The notes under the pieces: model-generated | What the model saw: the letters and a program-made list of their open reading frames with translations, nothing else | Database searches by the model: none | Told to the model about the DNA's origin: nothing | Origin: CALDSL01 sp039810245 | GTDB lineage: Bacteria > Chloroflexota > Anaerolineae > Anaerolineales > Anaerolineaceae | DNA: 64,000 bases | Reading direction: 5' to 3' | Assembly: GCA_039810245.1 (NCBI GenBank) | Contig: JBDHWQ010000001.1 | Location: 514,585-578,584, forward strand | Program-made: the position numbers and the translations under genes | Shown: piece after piece, positions 43,668 to 51,184 of the stretch | Numbering within the stretch: position 1 is the first letter of the stretch | Layout: each line of letters starts with the position of its first letter

Positions 43668-45104
43668 TTACCAGGTGGCGGTTCTTGCCACTTTGGCCGG
43701 GAGCTGGCGGGTACGCTCGAAGCTCTTGCTGAATACCATGTCGGCGCTGGTTTCGGAGCGCCAGCTTTGCACGGCGCGCAGCCAGTTGAGCGCGCGCGGC
43801 GAAAGGTCGATGCCGGTGGCGGCGTGCGTCATCCATACCGCCTGAGCCGCGTACGAAACCGCGTTGCGCGGCTCGATGCGGTCAAAATCCTCGAAGAACC
43901 ACCCGCACGAGGCAAACATACGCTGGCGCTCATTCTGCGCGCGCAGCAGCAGGTTGAGCTTTTCCACCACCTCACCACTTAGATGGCGACCGGCCAGGTC
44001 CGAAGCCAGATCTTCCAGGTTGGTCTGCCCCAGCAGCACATGAATGTAGCGATGGCGCAGCTCCCACGGATCGCGGATGTGATGCGATACTTCGCGCAGG
44101 TAAATCTCATCGATTGCCAGCGCGATACGGTCAAGGGCCTGGCGCATATGGCCCTTCCAGGCCCCATTGGGCGTGCAGCCGCACTCGCCTGCCCAGCGCG
44201 TCACGCCGTGGTGGCAGCTCCACGATGAGTTCTGCACGATCGACGTGCTGCGGAACGCCGGATAGCGCCGCAGCCATAAAGCCGGATAGGTAGTCTGAAT
44301 ATTCTGGCCACGCAGCGCGCCATCCAGCAGGTAGGAAAGAAACTTATCGCGCAGCTTCTGATGATGCCCGTACAGCTCGCCATCAGTAGCGATCATCACC
44401 AATTCAGGCTCGCTGTTCTGGCTGCCGTGGTTACGGTACTCCGGCAGCACGGCATCGCGCAGGAATGCCTCGGCGTTGATGGTGGCGGAAGGGTCAAAGC
44501 TTACCCGCGTGCTGAGTGCCTGGTTGTAGAAGAATGCGGTTATGCTCTTGCCATCCGGCAGTTCCACCCGGTAGGGGTATGAGGTATTCAAATCCTTATC
44601 CAGCGACTGCCAGGGGGCCAGGATGGTGAACTTAATACCGCACTGCGCCAGCACGCCCAGCGTTTCGGTGTTGGCGGCGGTCTCCGGCAGCCACATGCCC
44701 TCGGGCGCGTGCCCGAAGCGGTATTTATAATCGGCAATGCCCCAGCGCACCTGAGTGATCTTATCCTGCAGCGTTGCCAGCGGCAGGATGGTATGGTGGT
44801 AGGTTTGCGCCATAGCGTTGCCTACCCCATATCGCTGCACGTTCTGCTGGTCCTGGGCGATGATACGCGCAGTGGTGGTCGGGTCAGCCTGTGCCAGCCA
44901 CGAAAACAGCGTAGGGCCGATATTGAAGCTGATGCGCGCCATGTTCCCGGCCGCGGCATTAGGAGCATAGCACTCGGCCAGGATTCGCTCGTTCCAGTTG
45001 TTGTATGGAGCAGCGCCGGGCTCAAGTGGAATTTCCCCGGTCAGCGGGTCTTCTCGCGGTGGCTGATAGAAATGGCCGTGCACGCACAGTGCAGAAACAC
45101 TCAT
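43668..45104 (-). CDS. GH57 / DUF3536-type glycoside hydrolase
   Basis: 478 residues. GH57 motifs: HGHFYQPPRE at the start, GMWLPETA with nucleophile Glu141, and MIATDGELYGHH with acid/base Asp241. The C-terminal half matches the DUF3536 type (QNSSWSCHHGVTRWAGECGC, then LFxSCGWFF-like FASCGWFFEDFDRIEPRNA). The GH57 family acts on alpha-glucans as amylases, branching enzymes or 4-alpha-glucanotransferases; the specific activity is not decided by sequence. No signal peptide. The start overlaps the SDR stop (ATGA at 45101-45104), so the two are coupled. Confidence 0.85.
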   Translation of the reverse strand: MSVSALCVHGHFYQPPREDPLTGEIPLEPGAAPYNNWNERILAECYAPNAAAGNMARISFNIGPTLFSWLAQADPTTTARIIAQDQQNVQRYGVGNAMAQTYHHTILPLATLQDKITQVRWGIADYKYRFGHAPEGMWLPETAANTETLGVLAQCGIKFTILAPWQSLDKDLNTSYPYRVELPDGKSITAFFYNQALSTRVSFDPSATINAEAFLRDAVLPEYRNHGSQNSEPELVMIATDGELYGHHQKLRDKFLSYLLDGALRGQNIQTTYPALWLRRYPAFRSTSIVQNSSWSCHHGVTRWAGECGCTPNGAWKGHMRQALDRIALAIDEIYLREVSHHIRDPWELRHRYIHVLLGQTNLEDLASDLAGRHLSGEVVEKLNLLLRAQNERQRMFASCGWFFEDFDRIEPRNAVSYAAQAVWMTHAATGIDLSPRALNWLRAVQSWRSETSADMVFSKSFERTRQLPAKVARTATW

Positions 45105-46036
45105 GGAATTCGTTGGAGCCTGCCTTTTCGTTGGGGTTGCAGTGCCACAGGTTTCAGATAGTCAAGCTGCTGGTGAAAGCGCACCGGCATCATCCCAAAC
45201 TGGCGCGGGATCGAATCCACCGGGCAGATACGATCAGCCGAGAGGTAATCCAGCCAATAGGTCGTCATGGTGAACGTCGGATCGTTATGTTCCATCCACA
45301 CGGCGATGCGCCGCAGCAGTGGAGGCGAGATCGGGACAAATGTGCGCCGCGCGCCGATGGTTGCCATCACCGTCTCGGCCACGCTGCGAAAAGTCAGATG
45401 ATCCAGCCCGCCCAGGGTGATCGTCTTATTAATTGTATCCGAATCTTGCAAGGACCAGGTCATGCACGCCACCAGGTCTTCAATCCACACCGGCTGGATG
45501 CGCATATGCCCGTCACCCGGCAGCAGGAACACGAAACGATTTTTGCGGATCAGCCGTACCAGGCCGCTGGTGAGTTGGTCGCCGGGGCCATACACCACAC
45601 CGGTGCGAAAAATCGTGTAGTTCAGGCCGCTGTTGATCAGATGGTGTTCCGCGATCGCTTTGGCTTTTAGCACCGGGTAGGCCGAAGCGCGGTCTGCTCC
45701 CAGGTGGCTAAGGGTGAAAATACGCTCCACCCCGGCGCGCGCTGCCACCTCTGATAGCACGCGCGTGCCTTCGGCATCCACAGCAAACAAATCGCCCCCT
45801 GCACCCTGGCGCTCTACGCCCACCAGGTGAAAGATCACATCTACGTCTTTCAGCGCCGAGCGCAGCCCGCGCTCATCCTTCAGACTGCTCACAGCCACTT
45901 CTACAGGCACGCCGCGCGGCAGATTGGGCGAGACTGCCGAAGGCCGCAGCAGGGTGCGCACCTGGTGGCCGGATTCGACCAGGTGACGGATAAGCGCTTT
46001 GCCAATAAAACCGGTGCCGCCGGTGACCAGGATCAT
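45101..46036 (-). CDS. NAD(P)-binding atypical SDR protein (NDUFA9/complex I-associated-like)
   Basis: 311 residues. The Rossmann start MILVTGGTGFIGKALIRHLV binds NAD(P); HLVGVERQGAG, LSHLGADRASAYPVLKAKAI and TIFRTGVVYGPGDQ are typical of the NDUFA9-like atypical SDR group. The Tyr/Lys catalytic pair is altered (YPVLKAK), so the enzymatic role is unsure. It may be a nucleotide-sugar or quinone-linked reductase or a non-catalytic binding protein. A TATAAT box eight bases before the ATG and no SD indicate a leaderless start. It heads a two-gene unit with the GH57 gene. Confidence 0.8.
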   Translation of the reverse strand: MILVTGGTGFIGKALIRHLVESGHQVRTLLRPSAVSPNLPRGVPVEVAVSSLKDERGLRSALKDVDVIFHLVGVERQGAGGDLFAVDAEGTRVLSEVAARAGVERIFTLSHLGADRASAYPVLKAKAIAEHHLINSGLNYTIFRTGVVYGPGDQLTSGLVRLIRKNRFVFLLPGDGHMRIQPVWIEDLVACMTWSLQDSDTINKTITLGGLDHLTFRSVAETVMATIGARRTFVPISPPLLRRIAVWMEHNDPTFTMTTYWLDYLSADRICPVDSIPRQFGMMPVRFHQQLDYLKPVALQPQRKGRLQRIP

Positions 46037-46044
46037 AGACGGAA

Positions 46045-46050
46045 ATTATA
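46045..46050 (-). promoter_or_regulatory. -10 box of the SDR-GH57 unit
   Basis: TATAAT on the minus strand eight bases before the ATG at 46036; no SD follows. Confidence 0.45.
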
Positions 46051-46175
46051 GCAGGTGTTGGGAGATTTGCCAGATTGGCATCATTCTTGCTACATCAGTG
46101 CTACCCCAGCTTGCAAAACTGTCTTTTCCAAACCAGACAGGCAAACCACACCCGCCCACCCACGCGAGAACCCTT

Positions 46176-47489
46176 ATGAAATCCACTGGCCCCCTGTTCC
46201 CCAATCGCGCAACCCGTCTCGGCTTTCATTATTATGCCGACAGCCTGCATTATCGCGAGAGCGACCTGGCCGCCTGGCTTCCAGAATTTGAAGCCCTGGG
46301 TGTTTCGTGGCTGGTGCTGCGTTCCGACACCACGCGCGCAATTCCTGAAGCTTTCATTAATGGATTATTGAGCGCCGGCATCGAGCCGGTGGTGCACATT
46401 CCGCTGGCGCTTGCCGACCCTACCGCCGGCGCCGCGCAGGTGACCACGCTGCTGGAAGCCTACGCGCATTGGGGCGTACGCGCAGTGCAACTCGTCGAGC
46501 GCCCCAACGCCAGCAACGCCTGGGGTGACGGCCAGTGGGCGCAGCATGATCTGGTGGAACGTTTCCTCGATCGCTTCCTGCCGTTGGCCGGCGCCGCGCT
46601 GCGATTAGGCCTGGTGCCGCTCTTCCCACTGCTCGAGCCGGGCGGCAGCTATTGGGATACCGCCTTCCTGCGTGCTGCGCTGGGTTCCCTCGAGCGCCGC
46701 AAGCAGACTGCGTTGCTGCAAAACCTGGTGCTTTCGGCATGGGCGCGCACCGGCAGCAAATCATTGGACTGGGGCGCAGGCGGCCCGGAACGCTGGCCGG
46801 AGAGCCGCCCCTACGTCACCCCGGCCGGCAGCGAAGACCAGCGCGGCTTTCGTATCTACGATTGGTATCAATCGGCGGCGATGGCTGTGCTGGGGCGGCA
46901 CGTGCCGGTGCTGCTGTTTGGCGCCGGGGCTGCCAGCGGCCATCTGTACACTGGTGAGCACCGCGAGATGGCGCTCAATATCGCCCGGCTGCTGGCGGGC
47001 GAAGTTATCCCCGACCCGCAGGATCCCACCACCGCGCTGCAGCCCATCCCAGAGACGGTGCTGGCCTGCAATCTGTGGCAACTGGCCGGCGGCGCGGATG
47101 CATGGTATCCGGACGGCGGCGAGCCGTTGTCTGCCATCGCGGCAATCAAAGAATGGCGCGCGGAACGTGCCAAAGGCGGTGCAAAAGGTACCATCCCGCA
47201 CACTGGCGGCAGCGCAGCGCGCCCTATCCGCCACTACCTGCTGCTGCCCACCTACGAATGGGGCATTTCCGAGTGGCACCTTTCCATCATTCGCCCATTC
47301 GTGCAAAAGCACGCCCCAACCGTTGGGTTTTCACCCGCCGAGGCCGCGCTGGCGCAGCGCGTGACGGTAGTGGGCGGAGATCAGTGCTTCCCGGATGAGA
47401 TTTTGGATCAGCTCCGCGCCGCCGGATGTGCCGTTGAGCGGGTGAGCGGAGATGGCACAAGTATTGCAACACAACTGGCAGAGAGGTGA
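46176..47489 (+). CDS. TIM-barrel (glycosidase-like) protein, first gene of the ftsZ operon
   Basis: 437 residues, no signal peptide. The sequence runs like a glycosidase barrel: LGFHYYADSLHYRESDL, LGVSWLVLRSDTTRAIPE, SAGIEPVVHIPLALA, YAHWGVRAVQLVERPNASNA, LRLGLVPLFPLLEPGGSYWD. The place where many barrels have the acid/base Glu reads QLVERPNAS, so a Glu is present (VERPN), close to the NEPN pattern. A C-terminal part (LPTYEWGISEWHLSIIRPFV) is unassigned. It overlaps ftsZ by a possible GTG start. Why a cytoplasmic barrel precedes ftsZ is unclear. ATG at 46176 has only a weak purine-rich SD. Confidence 0.65.
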   Translation: MKSTGPLFPNRATRLGFHYYADSLHYRESDLAAWLPEFEALGVSWLVLRSDTTRAIPEAFINGLLSAGIEPVVHIPLALADPTAGAAQVTTLLEAYAHWGVRAVQLVERPNASNAWGDGQWAQHDLVERFLDRFLPLAGAALRLGLVPLFPLLEPGGSYWDTAFLRAALGSLERRKQTALLQNLVLSAWARTGSKSLDWGAGGPERWPESRPYVTPAGSEDQRGFRIYDWYQSAAMAVLGRHVPVLLFGAGAASGHLYTGEHREMALNIARLLAGEVIPDPQDPTTALQPIPETVLACNLWQLAGGADAWYPDGGEPLSAIAAIKEWRAERAKGGAKGTIPHTGGSAARPIRHYLLLPTYEWGISEWHLSIIRPFVQKHAPTVGFSPAEAALAQRVTVVGGDQCFPDEILDQLRAAGCAVERVSGDGTSIATQLAER

Positions 47490-47494
47490 ACACC

Positions 47495-48721
47495 ATGAAC
47501 ATTTCCCTGACTTCGCAAGCCATCCAGCACGCTTCCTTCGAAGTGAAACAGCCCGTCCTCAAAGTGCTCGGCCTGGGCGGCGGCGGCTCTAACGCCGTTA
47601 ACCGCATGATCGAGCTGGGGCTGGGCGGTGTGGAATACATCGCCGCCAACACAGATGCCCAGGCGCTCAAAAGCAGCCTGGCGCCCACCCGCATCCAGCT
47701 TGGCTCGCGGCTCACCCGCGGATTGGGCGCTGGCGGCAAACCTGAGATCGGTGAAGCCTCGGCCGAGGAGAGCTACCGCGACCTGAACACCGCGCTGGCC
47801 GGAGCCGACATGGTGTTCCTCACCGCCGGCATGGGGGGTGGAACCGGCACAGGCTCGATCTCCATTGCCGCGCGTGTGGCGCGTGCCCTCGGCGCGGTCA
47901 CGGTGGCCATTGTCACCACCCCGTTCTCCTTCGAGGTCGGCCGCCGCCAGCAAAACGCGCGCGCCGGGTTAGCAAAACTGCGCCCGTATATTGACACGCT
48001 GGTCACCGTACCCAACGACCGGCTGCTCCAGGTGGCTCCGCGCGATCTGCCGCTGGAGATGGCCTTCCGCCTGGCGGATGACGTTCTGCGCCAGGGCATC
48101 CAGGGCATCACCGAGCTGATCACCCAGCCGGGGCTGATTAACGTGGACTTCGCCCACGTGCGCACCATGATGCAGTCCGGCGGCGGCTCGTTGCTATCCA
48201 TCGGCCAGGGACAGGGCAGCAGCAAAGCTTTGCAGGCGGTGGAGCGCGCGCTGCACCATCCACTGCTCGACTCGATCTGCATGGACAACGCCACCGGCAT
48301 CATCGCCAACTTCACCGGCGGGCCGGACCTGACTTTCCTGGAAGTGGCCGAAGCCCTGACTTACCTGCAGGAGAAGACCAACAACCGCGCCGAGATCATT
48401 CCAGGCGTCATCACCGATAACCGCATGGAAAACCGCGCCCAGGTGATCCTGATTATCACCGGCCTGGGAGCTACCCCGGTAGATGCGCAGTCCATCGCCC
48501 GCCCGGTGCAGCAGCCAGTATGCGTGCCGGTGACCGCCACACCCGCTGCGGCAGAACGCTCTGCTGCCCCGACCGTGCTGCGTTCCAGCCCCCTACCCGT
48601 ATCCAGCCTGAGCGAGCGCCCGCTGGCGGCCCAGCCCGAGATGCCCGTGGCGCGCGCGGACCGCGAAGTCGACTCAACCGACCTGGACCTGCCCGCGTTC
48701 CTGCGCCGGCGCCCGCGCTGA
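47495..48721 (+). CDS. ftsZ: Divergent FtsZ-family tubulin-like GTPase
   Basis: 408 residues. FtsZ features are clear: LGLGGGGSNAVNRMIELGL, NTDAQALKSSLAPTRIQLG, tubulin signature GMGGGTGTGS (Gly112-Ser121), VPNDRLLQVAP, GITELITQPGLINVDF and ITGGPDLTFLEVAEAL-like IANFTGGPDLTF. The linker is Pro/Ala rich and the end DLDLPAFLRRRP is the usual FtsZ C-terminal peptide that binds FtsA or SepF. In the T7 loop the order is Asn216, Asp218, His221: the second catalytic Asp (E. coli Asp212) is His. Polymerisation motifs otherwise look sound. GAGAGGTG precedes the ATG at 47495; GTG at 47486 is possible. Confidence 0.9.
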   Translation: MNISLTSQAIQHASFEVKQPVLKVLGLGGGGSNAVNRMIELGLGGVEYIAANTDAQALKSSLAPTRIQLGSRLTRGLGAGGKPEIGEASAEESYRDLNTALAGADMVFLTAGMGGGTGTGSISIAARVARALGAVTVAIVTTPFSFEVGRRQQNARAGLAKLRPYIDTLVTVPNDRLLQVAPRDLPLEMAFRLADDVLRQGIQGITELITQPGLINVDFAHVRTMMQSGGGSLLSIGQGQGSSKALQAVERALHHPLLDSICMDNATGIIANFTGGPDLTFLEVAEALTYLQEKTNNRAEIIPGVITDNRMENRAQVILIITGLGATPVDAQSIARPVQQPVCVPVTATPAAAERSAAPTVLRSSPLPVSSLSERPLAAQPEMPVARADREVDSTDLDLPAFLRRRPR

Positions 48722-48731
48722 TGGGGGAAAC

Positions 48732-48950
48732 ATGGAATCTAACCTGATTGATGCGATCTGCAAGACAGTCTACAAGCGCTTTCCCGAGATGAACGGCAAG
48801 CGCCCCGCGGTGCAAAATTATACCGAAACCCAGGTGCTGCTGCTGTTCAAAGCCAGCGTCACCACCGCCGACGGGCGCAGCCTGCCACGCACCGTGCGCG
48901 TGGTAGCCAGCAAAGATGGCAAGATCAACAAAATCACCACCTCGCGATAA
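48732..48950 (+). CDS. 72-residue protein of unknown function behind ftsZ
   Basis: Starts ten bases after ftsZ with GGGGGA before the ATG. The sequence begins MESNLIDAICKTVYKRFPE and ends VVASKDGKINKITTSR; an alpha helix and a few beta strands are likely. No membrane segment, no cysteine motif (one Cys). I do not recognise the family. Tight spacing within the operon and normal codon use for this sequence support it as real. Confidence 0.7.
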   Translation: MESNLIDAICKTVYKRFPEMNGKRPAVQNYTETQVLLLFKASVTTADGRSLPRTVRVVASKDGKINKITTSR

Positions 48951-48975
48951 AGAAAATTCCCACAAGGAGACCCTC

Positions 48976-49194
48976 ATGAACATGCCGATTGTCAAACGCG
49001 CAGAAATCGCCTTTTGGGATGTCGCCATTCAGGCTATGAGCCAGAACGAACCAATACGCCGCGCCATCCGCATCATCCATAAAGCGGCCCAGCCGTCCAG
49101 ACTGCGCCGTGTGGCCGGCCTGCTGGCCATCACTGCCTGTTCCGGCCTTCTGAGTGGCATGATCCTGGGTCTGGTCACCACGTATCTGAGATAA
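48976..49194 (+). CDS. 72-residue single-span membrane protein of unknown function
   Basis: The ATG at 48976 has AAGGAG seven bases upstream. The first 45 residues are basic and amphipathic (VKRAEIAFWDVAIQAM, RRAIRIIHKAAQPSRLRRV), then one membrane helix (GLLAITACSGLLSGMILGLV) and a short outside tail. The topology is cytoplasmic N-terminus. In an ftsZ operon such a protein might tether or regulate the ring, but this is only inference from position. Confidence 0.7.
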   Translation: MNMPIVKRAEIAFWDVAIQAMSQNEPIRRAIRIIHKAAQPSRLRRVAGLLAITACSGLLSGMILGLVTTYLR

Positions 49195-49198
49195 TCCT

Positions 49199-50290
49199 AT
49201 GCGCAAAAATTTATTGGTAGCACTGATTCTGTCAGTGATAGCCACCCTGCTGCCCTACCCCACCCCGGTCCTCGCCGACAGGGGCGTACCCGGCTCACCT
49301 GATTTTGGCTACGGCGCGCGAGTTGAATTGGAAGGCGCGTACCTGGATGAAGCCCTGGAACTGGCCGCGGATATCCCGCTCGATTGGATTGGGATCACGC
49401 TGCGCTGGTCATCACTCCTGCCCGGCGGCGCTTACCAGGCCCGGCTGGATCGCGCACTGACCTTTGCCGGAAAAAACAATCTTCATGTCGTCATCAGCCT
49501 GACCGACGCACCGCAGACGGCGCAGACCGCAACCGGCCCGGACCCGGCGAAAATCACCAACCTGCTGGGCGGATTGTCCTCCCAATACCCAGGCGTGATC
49601 GCCGCGGTAGAACTCTTCCCGGCCGCGAACACTCGCGCCGGCTGGGGCACCGCCCCCGACCCAGCCGCATATGCGCGCCTGTTCAACGCGCTGCAGGCGC
49701 AGCTCCCCGCCGCCGGAATGAACCTGCTGCTGGTGAGCGGCGGCTTGCAGCCGGTTGCGCCCGGCAGCCAGGGCGATGCCATGGACGACGCCGCATTCTT
49801 GCAGGGCGTATACCAGTCCGGCGCTTACCCTAGCGTGGTCGGTCTGGCGTTGAACACGCTGGCAGCCGACCCGCTGGCGCCCCCCGATGCTTCCAACCCC
49901 AATGTGCTGCGCCATTACGAAACCATCCGCCAGGTGATGAAAGCTTACAATCAGGAAAACAGCCTGATCTGGATCACCGCATTCCGTCCACCTTCTGGTA
50001 CAATACAATCATCTGATGGTAATTCCCTCGGAATGCCACAACCGGAGAGCTGGCTGTACCAGGCATATGCGCAGATTCGCTCGCAGTTATATATTGGCGT
50101 GGTGATATACCAAAGTCTCAACCCCGCCGACTTGCCATCCGCGAGCTATGCGCTGGTTGCATCCACACAGCAGTATCATCCGTTTGTGCCCATCCTGCGG
50201 GGATTGGTAAGCCAGAATGGGGGAATTCTATCCTTACCCAGATACGGCAGACCCAAAAATGAGGGGTTAACCAAGCAACCACGCCAGTGA
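49199..50290 (+). CDS. Exported cellulase-fold (GH5/GH39-like) protein, probably not catalytic
   Basis: 363 residues with a signal peptide (LLVALILSVIATLLPYPTPVLA). The fold follows the clan A barrel: IPLDWIGITLRWSSLLPGGAYQ, LDRALTFAGKNNLHVVISLT, YARLFNALQAQLPAAGMNLL, DDAAFLQGVYQSGAYPSVVG. At the acid/base site, where relatives have WNEPN, this one has ELFPAANTRAGW, so the catalytic Glu is apparently lost. It may bind glycan rather than cut it. It lies four bases after the small membrane protein and is followed at once by another exported protein. Confidence 0.65.
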   Translation: MRKNLLVALILSVIATLLPYPTPVLADRGVPGSPDFGYGARVELEGAYLDEALELAADIPLDWIGITLRWSSLLPGGAYQARLDRALTFAGKNNLHVVISLTDAPQTAQTATGPDPAKITNLLGGLSSQYPGVIAAVELFPAANTRAGWGTAPDPAAYARLFNALQAQLPAAGMNLLLVSGGLQPVAPGSQGDAMDDAAFLQGVYQSGAYPSVVGLALNTLAADPLAPPDASNPNVLRHYETIRQVMKAYNQENSLIWITAFRPPSGTIQSSDGNSLGMPQPESWLYQAYAQIRSQLYIGVVIYQSLNPADLPSASYALVASTQQYHPFVPILRGLVSQNGGILSLPRYGRPKNEGLTKQPRQ

Positions 50291-50294
50291 GGGT

Positions 50295-50972
50295 ATGAAG
50301 AAAGCCGGCTTTTTGATCGTGCTCATCGCAGTCTTCGGCATGTGCCTGTGGCTCGGATATCGGGCTACGGCTGGTGGCATGTTGCCTGGCATCGCCCCGG
50401 GCGCGCAAGAAGCGCAACCTACCGCAACCACCCAACGGAATATCCTCATCGCCAGCGTCGATTCTCTCGAAACATCCACACCCCAATTAATATCGGTGTG
50501 GGTGCTCTTTGCCGTTCCCAGCAACCCCAGCCCCAGCATCCTCTTCCTGCCCGTGTATTTCGCAGATGGTAGCAAGCCTGATGCCGCCTATCTGGGCGGT
50601 GCCTTCGCCCTGGATGATAGCGGCCGGCCGGCGCCAGCCTTTACCGAGGCCGTACGCGCGCGCCTGAATCTGGATCGACTGGATAATTACGTCACCATTG
50701 ACCGTGATGGGGTGGCGATCTTTGCCGCGCTGTTCCCCGGTGCCCAGCCATCATTGCAGCCTTTCGAAGTGGTTGTGCCCGATGATATCCAGGCTGCCCG
50801 AGTCTTCTGCGCCGGATTGCAATCCAAGCCGTCTGGGATGCAGGTTCAGGTAGATTGGACGCGGATCGCCCCCGCGCACTTCCGCACCGGGCTCAACCTG
50901 ACAGAATTCAGCACTACCTGGCAGGCATTCACCCAACCTGATACCAACCCGCACTGTGAAGTGCTGCCATAA
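50295..50972 (+). CDS. Membrane-anchored protein with possible degenerate LytR-CpsA-Psr-like domain
   Basis: 225 residues. An N-terminal anchor (AGFLIVLIAVFGMCLWLGY) is followed by a domain whose order recalls LCP phosphotransferases: RNILIASVDSLE near the LCP start NILLLGVD, LISVWVLFAVPSNPSPSILF, and LDRLDNYVTIDRDGVAIFAA near the LCP YV-vd-dGf element. The conserved Arg and Asp residues that bind the polyprenyl pyrophosphate are not evident, so it is at best a degenerate relative. LCP enzymes attach glycopolymers to peptidoglycan. Last gene of the ftsZ operon. Family call is tentative. Confidence 0.55.
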   Translation: MKKAGFLIVLIAVFGMCLWLGYRATAGGMLPGIAPGAQEAQPTATTQRNILIASVDSLETSTPQLISVWVLFAVPSNPSPSILFLPVYFADGSKPDAAYLGGAFALDDSGRPAPAFTEAVRARLNLDRLDNYVTIDRDGVAIFAALFPGAQPSLQPFEVVVPDDIQAARVFCAGLQSKPSGMQVQVDWTRIAPAHFRTGLNLTEFSTTWQAFTQPDTNPHCEVLP

Positions 50973-51039
50973 ACCCGGGCAAAGGTTGTAAAAATCGGGA
51001 CAATTTTCCCCGCAATGGATCGAAAATCCGGTATACTTG

Positions 51040-51158
51040 GGGCACTTGACATACGGCAGTCCCACCCGGCGCTCAAGGGAGTTGGATCGTGAATGGAAAC
51101 CCCGGAGCCGGGACAGCAGCCAGCATTCCCATCCGGCCATTGAGCCGGATGAATTTTT
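51040..51158 (+). ncRNA. Candidate structured leader RNA or small RNA ending in an intrinsic terminator
   Basis: A TATACT box (51032-51037) precedes about 115 bases with pairable segments: 51055-51057/51119-51121, 51059-51063/51110-51114 and 51068-51070/51107-51109, plus an alternative six-base helix 51065-51070/51107-51112. The region ends with an 8-base hairpin (51130-51151) and a T-run, before the SD of the FKBP gene. It may be an attenuator, a riboswitch-like leader or a free small RNA. No known class was recognised. Confidence 0.4.
51130..51158 (+). terminator. Intrinsic terminator upstream of the FKBP gene
   Basis: Stem CATCCGGC / GCCGGATG with loop CATTGA, followed by AATTTTT. It lies 27 bases before the FKBP start. 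Confidence 0.6.
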
Positions 51159-51184
51159 GAGAGGGAGAAACGAGGAAAGCAGCA

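Noticed and set aside
51040..51130. Signal recognition particle RNA, because of GGGACAGCAGCCAGC near 51110
   Set aside because: The GGAA tetraloop and the paired AGG side of SRP domain IV are missing.
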